Source: Kaiparowitsia implicata GSE-PSE-MK54-09C (GTDB lineage Bacteria > Cyanobacteriota > Cyanobacteriia > Elainellales > Elainellaceae). Taken from it: 51,520 bases of DNA. Positions 1-8,783 of this stretch are shown one piece after another. The stretch covers positions 1 through 51,520 of the forward strand of contig JAHHHI010000099.1 in the NCBI GenBank assembly GCA_019359435.1, given 5' to 3'. The notes under the pieces are model-generated. The model saw only the letters and a program-made list of their open reading frames with translations. It ran no database searches and was not told where the DNA came from. A program made the translations under genes and the position numbers. The number at the start of each line of letters is the position of its first letter. The first letter of the stretch is position 1.

Positions 1-128
1 ATGACCGTTGGGCATCTTGCCATGCTTATGAGCTTTGCTGTGACCGCACAGAGGGCATTCCATCACTTTGTTTCCAGCCGAGGTTCCTCTCTACTCTACC
101 AATCCCACATTAACCTGACGCATCACCA

Positions 129-177
129 AAACCCCTTGATATGTCCTGCGCAATGTACACAACAGATCAAGGGGTTT
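129..177. terminator. candidate bidirectional terminator hairpin
   Basis: A perfect 12-bp stem (129-140 with 166-177, AAACCCCTTGAT and its complement) encloses a 25-base loop. A TTTTT run follows about eight bases later on the plus strand, and TTTT follows directly on the minus strand. It could end minus-strand transcripts from the response regulator. The loop is longer than ideal, so this is inferred from shape only. Confidence 0.4.
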
Positions 178-194
178 GGGCTAGTTTTTGAACG

Positions 195-316
195 CAACAT
201 GAGTTCTGTAGCGATGTCTCAGCTCAGCAGCGCGGGGCTACAACAACGAAAGACCGTGCTGTCTGCAACGCGGGCAGTACGCTCTTATGCATTTGCTGAA
301 CTAACGCTAAACTTAG
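195..316 (-). repeat. dispersed two-hairpin repeat, copy E
   Basis: Read on the minus strand, this matches the other copies of the family: a TTCAGCAAATG-like entry, a GC-rich stem with CTGCC/GGCAG-type arms, then a second stem around AGCCCCGCGCTG. It begins only a few bases after the stop codon of the response regulator. The arms differ from other copies but remain largely complementary. Confidence 0.6.
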
Positions 317-322
317 GCTTAG

Positions 323-1279
323 TCAAGACAGAACAAACATCTGCTTGGCACAGGTAAGCGCTAGGGCCACCTGCTGCACTGAGAGTTGAAGCAGGGTTAG
401 CTCATCCTCATACAGCGTACGGGGCTCTTTCCATTGAATGGAGAGCAGCGCAAGCACCTGTTCCTGAAATACGGCAGGAAAGATTAAGTTGGCCTGCAGA
501 TCTGGGTTGATCGGGTGGGCTGGGGTTGACTGCCCATTGTCGCTGATGTTGTAGGGCACAAGCTGCGGTTTCTGAGTGGCGATCGCCTCTTTTGCTGCAG
601 TTTCCTGAGGCAGGAGGGTTACCATCTCGTTCCCTGCTCCAAACAACCCAATAGCACCAGTTAAGCCGCTGCCTTCTACTAACTGCAGCAGCGATACATC
701 TGCCCCAAAGGTCTTACCACAGGCCGCTGCGATATCGTTCAGCATCGATTCTAGGCTGGCGGGCTGACGCGTAATTTTGACAATAGTGCCCAGCAGTTGG
801 GTTTGTGACTGAGCACGGCGCAAGTCTTCTGTCCGCTGCTTCATGAGGTCGTAAGTTTCAGCAGCACGCTGCACGACGCCTTTGAGTTCATTGGGGTCCC
901 AAGGCTTGGTGATGTACTTGTATACTTGACCGGAGTTGATGGCTTCCACAAGGTCTTCTACGTCGGTAAACCCTGTGAGAATAATCCGCATCGTGTCGGG
1001 AAATTCCGGCACTGTTTTGCTTAAAAATTCAGTTCCCTTCATTTCTGGCATTCGCTGATCAGAAATGATGACGGCCACTTCGCCTTCCTCAGCCAAGATT
1101 TTTAGCGCAAGCAAGCCACTCTCAGCCCGCAGCACGTTGAAATCTCGCCGGAATGTGCGATACAGCAAATCCAGATTGTCTGGTTCATCGTCTACGACTA
1201 GCATCTTAGGCTTGCGCGGGCGCTCCAGGCTCATCAGCTGGCGGCTGATGCTATCTAGCTCTGGAATTCCAGTATCCAT
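323..1279 (-). CDS. response regulator, REC plus GAF domains
   Basis: The N-terminal receiver domain begins with MLVVDDEPDN. The phospho-acceptor Asp is in IISDQRMPEM, followed by the conserved Thr (IILTGF) and Lys (YITKPWD). A short coiled stretch (YDLMKQRTEDLRRAQSQ) leads to a C-terminal GAF-like sensor of about 150 residues. There is no DNA-binding or kinase domain. The role is probably phosphorelay signalling through protein contacts, partner unknown. I chose the ATG at 1279 because AAGGAG sits nine bases upstream (1289-1294); an in-frame ATG at 1360 lacks such a site. The product is 318 residues. No histidine kinase gene is adjacent, so it is an orphan here. Confidence 0.85.
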   Translation of the reverse strand: MDTGIPELDSISRQLMSLERPRKPKMLVVDDEPDNLDLLYRTFRRDFNVLRAESGLLALKILAEEGEVAVIISDQRMPEMKGTEFLSKTVPEFPDTMRIILTGFTDVEDLVEAINSGQVYKYITKPWDPNELKGVVQRAAETYDLMKQRTEDLRRAQSQTQLLGTIVKITRQPASLESMLNDIAAACGKTFGADVSLLQLVEGSGLTGAIGLFGAGNEMVTLLPQETAAKEAIATQKPQLVPYNISDNGQSTPAHPINPDLQANLIFPAVFQEQVLALLSIQWKEPRTLYEDELTLLQLSVQQVALALTCAKQMFVLS

Positions 1280-1596
1280 GACCTTAATCTCCTTGCAATT
1301 CTGGATAAGCGTGGGTTGAGGGGGCGATCGATCGCCCAAGTTAGCAATGCTCAACGCCAATAAGTCGTGTGTGAATGTTGTCCTCTGCTTTATAGTCTTG
1401 ACAGTTTTGCCAAAGTTCTAACGCTGAGCTGTGAAGATTTTGCGATTGACCTATCGCTAGAGCCTAGCGACCATTAAACTCACGTCGTTTCAACACACGT
1501 CGCTGGCACTAAAAAACATGCGCCAGTTCAAAGGAAGCATTGAGCTGCTACCCATGAATTGCCGCATGGACTTACCTGCTGAACTGTGAGATCGAC
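1280..1596. other. intergenic region upstream of the response regulator
   Basis: This contains the ribosome binding site and presumably the promoter of the minus-strand response regulator, and the 3' flank of the next minus-strand gene. No repeat, RNA gene or strong hairpin is visible. Confidence 0.5.
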
Positions 1597-1977
1597 TTAG
1601 AAATTATTTAGCCGGGGTTCAACACTGTCACTGTCAGACTGCGCTACAGACACAGCATCCATCCAGCTCACCCGAGCAGCCTGAGCATTGCTGCTATCAA
1701 ACGATGTATCTGCTGTCACGTCTCCTACCAGCTCTGCAGGAAAGACAAACTCAGTGGATTCATAATAGCGATCGCTCATTTCAGCGCGCAACGCCATCTG
1801 ATCCATATAGCCCACAAAGTGACCCATCAAAAAATACACAGCAACCAGCCCAGCAGCAGCCACAGAAACCAAGCAGCCAGCTAGCATCAAGGAAAATTCC
1901 TTACGATCCATCGCCTGCTCCATCAGATGGAGAGCCCATGCCACGAGGGCAATTACAATGAACAAAATAAGGAACAT
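1597..1977 (-). CDS. small two-helix membrane protein, unknown function
   Basis: A 126-residue protein. A hydrophobic N-terminal helix (about residues 1-17, MFLILFIVIALVAWAL) and a second one (about 31-53, LMLAGCLVSVAAAGLVAVYF) are followed by a polar, acidic C-terminal half (about 60-126) rich in Ser, Asp and Ala. The arrangement suggests an inner- or thylakoid-membrane anchor with a soluble tail. I do not recognise the family. It stands alone, downstream of hisF on the same strand with a gap of about 100 bases, so co-transcription is possible. Codon use includes a HIP1-like site and looks native. Confidence 0.6.
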   Translation of the reverse strand: MFLILFIVIALVAWALHLMEQAMDRKEFSLMLAGCLVSVAAAGLVAVYFLMGHFVGYMDQMALRAEMSDRYYESTEFVFPAELVGDVTADTSFDSSNAQAARVSWMDAVSVAQSDSDSVEPRLNNF

Positions 1978-2080
1978 TATTAAAGCGGGTGTAACGTTTA
2001 TTAATATTTCTCAATTGTAACAGTTCCTCAGATCAAAGGGAAAGGGGATTAAGTGAGTTGTGTCGATGGAATGCATGCAG

Positions 2081-2848
2081 CTAACGCCGCACCTGGATGT
2101 GATGATCTGTAAGATGCTGCTTGATATCGGGGATAGTAAGTTGCCCATAATGCAGCAGCGACGCCAGCAGTGCTGCCTCGGCTTGGCCCTCGGTAAGCGC
2201 TGCGTGGATGTGTTGGCAGGTGCCTGCACCCCCAGACGCAATGACGGGAATAGAAACCTGACTGGCGATCGCCCGTGTCAGCTCTAAGTCATACCCCGCC
2301 TGAGTTCCATCGGCATCCATACTAGTCACCAGTAGCTCACCGGCTCCGCGTTCTGCTACCTCTACGGCCCAGCTCAGCGCATCTTTTCCAGTGTTCTCGC
2401 GCCCCCCGCGCACATATACATCCCAACCCGGATTGGCAGGATCAGTCCGGCGACGCGCATCAATCGCCACCACAATGCACTGTGCCCCAAAGCGATCGCT
2501 CGCCCGATTAATCAAGTCTGGATCTCGCACAGCTGCCGAGTTAACACTGATTTTGTCGGCTCCAGCTCGTAACAATTTCTTAATGGTTTCTAAGGAACTG
2601 ATCCCTCCGCCCACCGTGAGTGGAATAAACACCTGCTCTGCCGTGCGATACACCACGTCATAGATAATGTCACGGTCTTCATGGGTCGCGGTGATGTCTA
2701 AAAACACCAACTCGTCCGCTCCAGCATCGTTGTAGATCTGCGCCATTTCTACCGGATCGCCCGCATCTTTGAGGTTCACAAAGTTGACGCCTTTGACGAC
2801 GCGCCCAGCTTTGACATCGAGACAGGGAAGGATGCGTTTGGCAAGCAT
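2081..2848 (-). CDS. hisF: imidazole glycerol phosphate synthase subunit HisF
   Basis: This is the cyclase subunit of the HisF-HisH complex. It converts PRFAR and ammonia into imidazole glycerol phosphate and AICAR in histidine biosynthesis, in the cytoplasm. The start [20 protein letters not shown] carries the catalytic Asp of the first strand (CLDVKAG). The second catalytic Asp is in [13 protein letters not shown], and phosphate-binding segments (VGGGIS, IASGGAG) follow in the order expected of a TIM barrel. The ATG at 2848 gives 255 residues, the normal family length; an upstream in-frame ATG at 2989 would add a non-homologous extension. hisH is not in the window, as is usual for scattered cyanobacterial his genes. 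Confidence 0.97.
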   Translation of the reverse strand: MLAKRILPCLDVKAGRVVKGVNFVNLKDAGDPVEMAQIYNDAGADELVFLDITATHEDRDIIYDVVYRTAEQVFIPLTVGGGISSLETIKKLLRAGADKISVNSAAVRDPDLINRASDRFGAQCIVVAIDARRRTDPANPGWDVYVRGGRENTGKDALSWAVEVAERGAGELLVTSMDADGTQAGYDLELTRAIASQVSIPVIASGGAGTCQHIHAALTEGQAEAALLASLLHYGQLTIPDIKQHLTDHHIQVRR

Positions 2849-3165
2849 GGTTGGAATTTGTAGTTGGAAGTTGGATATGAAGGATCGGAATTGAACGATA
2901 GGTCGTTGAGCATTGGTGAGCGTTAGAAGGATTGTCGCGGAATAGAGCGTCCCGACCAAATGCTCCATGGCTGGACACAGCACCCCCAAGCCAAGAGGTT
3001 TACTGTATGGGGATTAGACGGCAAGATGAACAACGCTTTGTCCATCCTCATTACACTACAAGACTGACCTAGCCTGTGAGGGCTCTGCTTCGTCAGAAAA
3101 TCGCAGAAACAGGTGCAATACGCTGATACACTGGCATATTGTTTGTCTGAATCCTGGGAGTGGAG
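2849..3165. other. divergent intergenic region between hisF and petP
   Basis: This region must hold the promoters of both hisF (minus) and petP (plus). No clear operator, riboswitch or repeat is visible. Confidence 0.4.
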
Positions 3166-3357
3166 ATGGATATTGGTCAACGGGTGAGGGTTCGTCGGTT
3201 GCGCGATCGGGCACCGGCTGATGTGGTTCAGCGTTTAGGGAAAATGGGTGTCATTAAAGGGTTTAAGATGACCGATGGCAGTGGCGTCGGCGCGGTAGTA
3301 GAGTTTGATGATAAGTTTGTGTCTTGGTTCTTTGAAGATGAGCTAGAAGTTGCCTAA
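3166..3357 (+). CDS. petP: PetP-like (DUF2862) small protein, cytochrome b6f associated
   Basis: A 63-residue soluble protein starting MDIGQRVRVRRLRDR, with the cyanobacterial DUF2862 signature KMTDGSGVGAVVEFDD and the end WFFEDELE. This family (Ssr2998 in Synechocystis) has an SH3-like fold and is described as PetP, a peripheral cytochrome b6f factor affecting electron transport. I place the start at the ATG at 3166 with GGGAG just upstream (3156-3160); a GTG at 3160 overlaps that site. It is a single-gene unit, divergent from hisF. The family assignment is strong; the b6f role rests on published homologues. Confidence 0.85.
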   Translation: MDIGQRVRVRRLRDRAPADVVQRLGKMGVIKGFKMTDGSGVGAVVEFDDKFVSWFFEDELEVA

Positions 3358-3655
3358 CTTGCGGATTTGTTGGGGGTGCCATCTTTGCCATCTCATCTGT
3401 GCTCTCTGTATATCCTCTGTATATGTCATCCATATAAGAGAAAGAGCGCATAGGACTGCCGCTAAACGCATAGTGCAGGGTGGAACTCACGCGGAGCGAG
3501 GGTTCCACCTTGTGATTTCTACCGTAGGGGTTTAGCTGTATCGCCAGAGCGGTTGCTATAGTTCTAGGGGAATGCAGAGGAGCGATCGCCCCTTTTGGCA
3601 TCTCGTTAAGACCAAGACCTGCGAGCGCAATAGTTCAGCGTAAACCACAATCATC
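3358..3655. other. intergenic region after petP
   Basis: About 300 bases with one weak hairpin (3479-3509) and a direct repeat of CTCTGTATAT near 3400-3421. No gene is recognised. The promoter of the downstream ATPase probably lies in the right half. Confidence 0.4.
3479..3509 (+). terminator. weak terminator-like hairpin after petP
   Basis: An 8-bp stem GGTGGAAC (3479-3486) pairs with 3502-3509 around a 15-base loop. Only a broken T tract (TTGTGATTT) follows. It lies about 120 bases past the petP stop, so its assignment is tentative. Confidence 0.3.
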
Positions 3656-4753
3656 ATGAGCCAAATTCTGACATTTCTGGGAAAGGGCGGCACAGGACGC
3701 ACAACTGTGGCGATCGCCGCTGCAAAAAAGCTGGCGGCACAGGGGCAGCGAGTGCTGTTTGCCACTCAGGATGCTAGCCCCGCCACGGGTCTGATGCTGG
3801 GCCTAACGCTGAGTGCTGACCCCCAATCGATCGCCCCTAATCTGACGGGGGTACAGTTTCAAAGTACGGTGCTGATGGAGCGCGCCTGGAATGAGCTAAA
3901 AACGCAAGAGGCTAAGTACTTGCGCAGTCCCTTTTTGAAGGGCGTATATGGTCAAGAGCTGGGCATTTTGCCGGGCATGGATACGGCTCTGGCGCTCAAC
4001 ACGCTGCGAGAGTACGACGCCAGCGGTCAGTATGACACTATTATTTACGATGGGGATGGCAGCCAAACCACGCTGCGAATGCTAGGAATGCCGGAGATCG
4101 CAAGCTGGTATGCACGGCGGTTCCGCACAGTATTTACGGATTCTGATTTTTATCGCGCGGTGTCGCCGTTTATTCAGCCTGTGGCGGCGGCAGTGCTCAA
4201 TGTGAACTGGTCGGGCGATCTATTCAGTCAGCCAGAGGCGCAAGAAGCAACAGGACTGCTGGAGCAAGGGAAAGCCGCAGTCGCTAACCCTCAACGGGTG
4301 CGAGCCTATTTGGTGACAACCGGAGATGAAGGGGCGATCGCCACTGCCAAATATCTGTGGGGCAGTGCTCAGCAGGTGAACCTCACCATTACCGGCGTGA
4401 TCGCCAACCAAGTGCAAGATTCTAGCCCGATCGCAGCGGCCTTTGCGCCCCTCGATGTTAGCCCTATCCCTAACTACAGTGGGCAAGACTGGCAACCCCT
4501 CATCGACGCACTGCCCGACCTCGGCGCTCCGCCCGTCGCCCCACGCCCCATGTCCGTTAATGTCGCTGAGAAAAAAGTGGCCCTGTTTTTGCCAGGGTTT
4601 GATAAATCCCAAGTCACACTCACCCAATATGGCCCTGAGGTGACGGTAGAGGTGGGCGATCAGCGGCATAATTTGGCCCTGCCTACAGCATTAAAAGGCA
4701 AGCAAATCACAGGCGCAAAATTTCAGGATGGCTACTTGATCATTTCGTTTTAA
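3656..4753 (+). CDS. ArsA/GET3-type ATPase with C-terminal HSP20-like domain
   Basis: A 365-residue P-loop ATPase of the anion-transporting ATPase (ArsA/Get3) superfamily. The N-terminal deviant Walker motif is GKGGTGRTT (residues 9-17): the signature Lys10 is present, but the usual second Lys is Arg15. A switch-like segment TIIYDGDGSQTTLRML follows near residue 130. The C-terminal ~65 residues (from about 300, VNVAEKKVALFLPGFDKSQ) resemble the ArsA HSP20-like beta-sandwich. Cyanobacterial members are of unknown function; a chaperone or targeting role is plausible, and arsenite transport is not supported because no pump gene is present. The stop codon overlaps that of the convergent dehydrogenase by 4 bases (4750-4753). 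Confidence 0.85.
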   Translation: MSQILTFLGKGGTGRTTVAIAAAKKLAAQGQRVLFATQDASPATGLMLGLTLSADPQSIAPNLTGVQFQSTVLMERAWNELKTQEAKYLRSPFLKGVYGQELGILPGMDTALALNTLREYDASGQYDTIIYDGDGSQTTLRMLGMPEIASWYARRFRTVFTDSDFYRAVSPFIQPVAAAVLNVNWSGDLFSQPEAQEATGLLEQGKAAVANPQRVRAYLVTTGDEGAIATAKYLWGSAQQVNLTITGVIANQVQDSSPIAAAFAPLDVSPIPNYSGQDWQPLIDALPDLGAPPVAPRPMSVNVAEKKVALFLPGFDKSQVTLTQYGPEVTVEVGDQRHNLALPTALKGKQITGAKFQDGYLIISF

Positions 4754-5826
4754 AGAGTCCGTTGAGGACTTGGGTCGGCAGCCGGATAGAGCAGGATCTT
4801 AAAGGTGTCTGCGGTGGGCGAGGTGGCCTGATTGACGGCTTGCGCTAAGTCTCGTAGCGGCAGGCGATCGCTCACCAGTGCATCCACATCAATACGGCGG
4901 TTAAACACAATATCAGCCGCGAGGGCTTGCAGCTTATAGGACGAGCTGTAGCTGCCAAGCAGATCAATTTCTCGGCGATAGAGCGTATTGGGGTTCAGCG
5001 GAATCTCGACCTCATCGGGAAACTCGGCAAAAAACAAAATCTTGCCTCCTCGGCGGGTGCAATCGAGTGCTTGGAAAAACGCCTTATCGCTGGGCACTGC
5101 CAGAATGGTTGTATCTACCCCCATGCCGTTTGTCAGCGCCTGAATCTGCTGCGGCAGATGGCGATCGCGCGCATCAAACGCGGCTTCTGCCCCCAACTGG
5201 CGGGCTTTGTCAAGGCGAGCAGGAATTAAATCAGTGGCGATCGCCCGCGCCCCAAAATGTTTGATCAACATCACAAACATCAGCCCGATGGGGCCAGCCC
5301 CCGTCACCAGCACGGTTTGTCCGGGCTGCACCTGGGCTTTTTTTACGGCCTTTAGGCAACAGTTAGTCGGCTCTACAAAGCTAGCCTGCTCAAAGGTCAC
5401 CTGATCGGGAATTTCGATGAGCCCGCCATGCTGCACAATATGCCCCGGAACTTTCACATACTCGGCAAAACCGCCGCCACTCGGGCCAAACCCCGCTGTC
5501 GTCGAAATGGTTTTATAGACCTCGCACATGGAATAGTTTTCATTGAGGCAGTACGCGCAGTGCATACAGGGAATGTGGTGTAGCACCACGACCCGCTGCC
5601 CCACATGCCAATGTTGGGTGCGATCGCCCACCGCCACAATCACCCCCGCCATCTCATGCCCAAAGATACGCGGCGGTTCATACAACGGGTAGAGAATCTT
5701 TTTAACATCCGACTGGCATAGCCCCACTACCTGCACCTGCACCAACACCTCGTCGGCCTCTAGTTGTGGCACGGGCACCTCTTCATAGCTCAACTGGTTA
5801 ACGCCCCGAAACACCTGCGCCTTCAT
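4750..5826 (-). CDS. zinc-dependent medium-chain alcohol/polyol dehydrogenase
   Basis: A 358-residue MDR-superfamily enzyme. Catalytic zinc ligands are Cys37 (GLCQSD) and the GHE motif (His57-Glu58). The four structural-zinc cysteines are Cys87, Cys90, Cys93 and Cys101. The Rossmann motif VTGAGPIGL and an acidic residue after the following strand (ATDLIP) suggest NAD preference. It resembles sorbitol, threonine and related dehydrogenases; the exact substrate cannot be read from sequence. I chose the ATG at 5826, preceded by GGGAG, over one at 5856. It converges on the ArsA-like gene with a 4-base overlap of stop codons. Confidence 0.85.
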   Translation of the reverse strand: MKAQVFRGVNQLSYEEVPVPQLEADEVLVQVQVVGLCQSDVKKILYPLYEPPRIFGHEMAGVIVAVGDRTQHWHVGQRVVVLHHIPCMHCAYCLNENYSMCEVYKTISTTAGFGPSGGGFAEYVKVPGHIVQHGGLIEIPDQVTFEQASFVEPTNCCLKAVKKAQVQPGQTVLVTGAGPIGLMFVMLIKHFGARAIATDLIPARLDKARQLGAEAAFDARDRHLPQQIQALTNGMGVDTTILAVPSDKAFFQALDCTRRGGKILFFAEFPDEVEIPLNPNTLYRREIDLLGSYSSSYKLQALAADIVFNRRIDVDALVSDRLPLRDLAQAVNQATSPTADTFKILLYPAADPSPQRTL

Positions 5827-6051
5827 ATGGTTCTCCCTGAGTGACTGTGCAGTCATGGTTTGGCATAGTTCTTAGGCGCAGTAGCAAAATTACTGCGCAC
5901 CCAAATCATCACATGCCTAAAGCTAAGCATGTCACCTGAATTTAGGGCCTAATCCATATTGCGATCGTGACCTATAGGGAGATGTCCTAGAGCTGCACGT
6001 TTCAAAGAGATAAAATCCGATCACTGGATACGCTATTTTCTTGCGCGTCCC

Positions 6052-6888
6052 TTATCGATTTCGGCTGCTTACGGCGATCGCATCACGCTGCAATCTCCGC
6101 TTGAACTCTTGCTGGATTTCAATTGTATAAGATTGAGGTTCTTGCGTATTTGAGACTCTGGCCGCTCGGTTTTGGTAGGCCGCTGGCAAGCCATACCATG
6201 GAAGAAAAGGGTACTCATGGTGCTCCCAATGGTAGCCAAAGTGGTAGCAAGTCAAAAATGAAAGAGCAAGCGGATAATTGCTGCTTGTTGCATGATGACG
6301 GTTTTCAGGGTTCTCTAGGCGATGGGGTAAGTAGGTGCCAAATAGGAATAATTGCATCGAACTCAGCACAATGGGCAGAATCCAAAATAAAAATAAATTA
6401 GAAACAGATACATGGAATCCAAATTGAAGAATTAAATATATGGCTCCTATCCCAAAAAAAAGTATAGTCTTTTGCCTCGAATCTAGGTACCCTTGCATGA
6501 ACTTGAGATACCAAGCAAACAGGTTTCGATGCACACCATCGTGAAAATCTGGATCACCGATTTTCCCAGGAGATTGATGATGCTGCCAATGATTTTGGGA
6601 GAGCTTTTGATAAGGAAGAAGAGCATACAGCGTCGTGACTATTCGCCCTACCCAATGATTCAAGCGAAGATTGCCCGGAAATACAACGCCATGGATTGCA
6701 TCATGAGCCACAATAAATAACCCAGTTTGGAAAAAGGTTCGTACCAACACAGCAGGAACAATCCAAAAAGGCATTAAGTAAGCACTATCAATAGGCAAAA
6801 GAACCACCAAACTGGTGATCCATAAAATCACAATAGCTGTAGCGATCAAAAGCCCTAGAAACGGCTTCGATTTTAGTTCATGTTGCAT
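6052..6888 (-). CDS. crtW: beta-carotene ketolase CrtW
   Basis: A di-iron membrane oxygenase that adds 4-keto groups to beta-carotene rings, giving echinenone or canthaxanthin in the membranes. The 278-residue protein has the family's histidine boxes: HDAIH (62-66), NHWQHH (99-104) followed by GDPDFH, and the C-terminal FGTYLPHR and CYHFGYHWEHHEYPF blocks. Four hydrophobic segments flank these boxes. The bkt-like motif LTCYHFGYH separates CrtW from general acyl desaturases. It is followed on the same strand by no close gene and preceded by a 320-base gap, so it appears monocistronic. Ketocarotenoids are used in photoprotection, including by the orange carotenoid protein. Confidence 0.9.
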   Translation of the reverse strand: MQHELKSKPFLGLLIATAIVILWITSLVVLLPIDSAYLMPFWIVPAVLVRTFFQTGLFIVAHDAIHGVVFPGNLRLNHWVGRIVTTLYALLPYQKLSQNHWQHHQSPGKIGDPDFHDGVHRNLFAWYLKFMQGYLDSRQKTILFFGIGAIYLILQFGFHVSVSNLFLFWILPIVLSSMQLFLFGTYLPHRLENPENRHHATSSNYPLALSFLTCYHFGYHWEHHEYPFLPWYGLPAAYQNRAARVSNTQEPQSYTIEIQQEFKRRLQRDAIAVSSRNR

Positions 6889-7209
6889 GCCAACCTGCTG
6901 GGGGAGTTAGAAGTCTGCGGCTGTCTCGTCATAGTCTGCAAGCCTCAGCTCCATAATCAAGAAAAGATATTCAACCTAAAATCAAAAACTCAAGCTAGAG
7001 CCTTACTTCTTGACTCTATATTTGCACACTGTACTGTAAACCAAGCCATGCTGCCTAAATCTTGAACTCTAGGCAGATCTACCAGTTTTCAATTGCTTAG
7101 ATCTAATCACGTTAAGTGGCTGATTCAAACAAAAGATGCTACTGAAAGCGACCCTCTATGTTGTTCTAGTCCGCCGTTAGAGGTCGTTATAAGGTGTATC
7201 TGAGCATGA
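6889..7209. other. intergenic region upstream of crtW
   Basis: AT-rich, 321 bases, presumably carrying the crtW promoter (minus strand). No hairpin with a T tract and no repeat of the dispersed family is visible. Confidence 0.4.
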
Positions 7210-7998
7210 TTAAGCCTGGTTTACGCTGTTGGTAGGGCGATCGCCCAATGCTTGCTCATAGCCAGGGTCTTGAGTGCCAAGGATTTTATCCCAAAAGGTG
7301 AAATAAAGCCCATAATGCTTGGTGTAATTAATATGGTGAATGGAATGATGGGCTGGACCAATCACCCACCTGCCGAGCCAATGATGAGGGAATAGGGTGG
7401 GTAGGCGATCGAGCCCTAGATGGGTGATCACAGCCCAAACTGTCATGGTTGTCAGTATCGCAATCATTGTGATGAAATGCAGCGGAAGAATAAACACAAT
7501 ACCCACTAAAAATATGGATTGCACAATGGCTTCTTGAGGATCGAAAGCAAACGAAGTCCACGGGGTTGGATGCCGCGATCGATGATGCCCTTGGTGCAAC
7601 CAGCGAAAGAGCGCAGGGTGATGAAAAAGACGATGCGTGAAGTAGATATATGTGTCTTGTAAAACTAACACCACACCATAGCTCACACCTAAGTACCACA
7701 GCCCATATTGATAGGGATCACTATACAGACGGGTAATGTGTTCTCCATAACCAGAGAGAATAAACGACGACGCCAGCGCAAACACACCAGTCGATAAAAT
7801 AGAGAGATTGATATCACGTCGAATTGCACGCCAAGTTGGAGGCCGACACAGTTCTTTCTGATCGACAAAAGATTGGCTCAACGGCGAATAAAATACTAGA
7901 TAGGTTCCTCCTGCAACTAAGAAGTAGCGGAGCAATATAATTCCAAAGAAAGCAATGCTATAAAACCCAAATGAGTGGTCTGTCAAATTAGTCTCCAT
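7210..7998 (-). CDS. fatty acid hydroxylase / sterol desaturase family membrane protein
   Basis: A 262-residue di-iron membrane protein. The three histidine clusters of the superfamily are present: HRLFHH (122-127), HQGHHRSRHP (135-144) and HHSIHHINYTKHYG near the C-terminus. Hydrophobic segments lie at about 13-36, 66-82, 101-119 and 155-190. Members hydroxylate or desaturate lipids, sterols or carotenoids. Its position upstream of crtW on the same strand (320 bases apart) raises a carotenoid link, but it is much longer than CrtZ and does not look like CrtR, so the substrate is undetermined. Confidence 0.85.
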   Translation of the reverse strand: METNLTDHSFGFYSIAFFGIILLRYFLVAGGTYLVFYSPLSQSFVDQKELCRPPTWRAIRRDINLSILSTGVFALASSFILSGYGEHITRLYSDPYQYGLWYLGVSYGVVLVLQDTYIYFTHRLFHHPALFRWLHQGHHRSRHPTPWTSFAFDPQEAIVQSIFLVGIVFILPLHFITMIAILTTMTVWAVITHLGLDRLPTLFPHHWLGRWVIGPAHHSIHHINYTKHYGLYFTFWDKILGTQDPGYEQALGDRPTNSVNQA

Positions 7999-8783
7999 GC
8001 CATTTCCAGGAGCTTCAAATGTAGGTTAATGGCAAATAGTAGTAATAGGTTCTTGAATAAGTGAATGAAAAATAACATCTGTTTAAAGTTATCTCTACTT
8101 TTATTATACTGAATCAAAGATAATAAAAATAAAACTACTTCGACTGATCTGCCTTAATGTATATCATTTATTCATTTATTGATGAAGGCACTGGACAATA
8201 GAAAGGAACTGACTTGAGGATATAGTTTGTCATTAAGTGCTAGTGGGAATGTCCGCTGAACTCTGAAAGCAGAGGAATTTGGCTTAGAGACTTCTTAAAG
8301 TTAAACTTTGAGAGGCGATCGCACAGTATGTTCAGCATGCATCCCAACCGCTAGACTAATTGGATTGATCACTTTTGCATATCCCTGCTGCAATCAGAGT
8401 TATACAAAATAAAATTTCAAACCAATGCTCTGAATGCGATATGAGCAGCCTGATTTCATAACAAGCTATATTCTGTATTTACCGGGCCTATCTTGCGTAG
8501 CATAAAGTCTACAGCGTAAGAGCCATGAAGAATTCAAAGCTTTTACAGCTTTATTCCTGCATGCCATGCCGACCTATGCAATTAATCGAGCTATTCGTTT
8601 GTGCAATTTTCGTGCAGTTTAGACCTGTTCTCGATGGGGTCGCATTGGGCGATCGCACATCGAACACTCACTTATCATATCCGGAGAGTCCGTCCCAAGC
8701 GTCTCTCCAAAGTCTGTAATTGTGTGTCCACATCAACAGAAACCATAGCAGTGCTAGCTGTCACTCGTCATGGCCGCATCAGT
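7999..8783. other. long AT-rich intergenic region
   Basis: About 785 bases without a supported gene. The left part is the AT-rich upstream region of the hydroxylase-family gene. A short open frame (8525-8719, plus) has no recognisable domain or good ribosome site. One HIP1-type site is at about 8316. No tRNA, riboswitch or strong hairpin was found. Confidence 0.5.

Larger units (their letters stand above)
1..322. other. intergenic region at left edge
   Basis: No convincing gene is visible. The stretch holds a hairpin (about 129-177) and a copy of the dispersed two-hairpin repeat in minus orientation (about 195-316), which abuts the stop codon of the response regulator at 323. A 118-codon open frame crosses the region but coincides with the repeat, so I regard it as non-coding. 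Confidence 0.6.

Noticed and set aside
1-357. 118-codon open frame at the left edge
   Set aside because: It runs through the dispersed repeat and a hairpin, has no domain and overlaps the 3' end of the response regulator.
8525-8719. Short plus-strand open frame in the long gap before the transglutaminase gene
   Set aside because: No domain, no ribosome binding site and no gene-like codon pattern.
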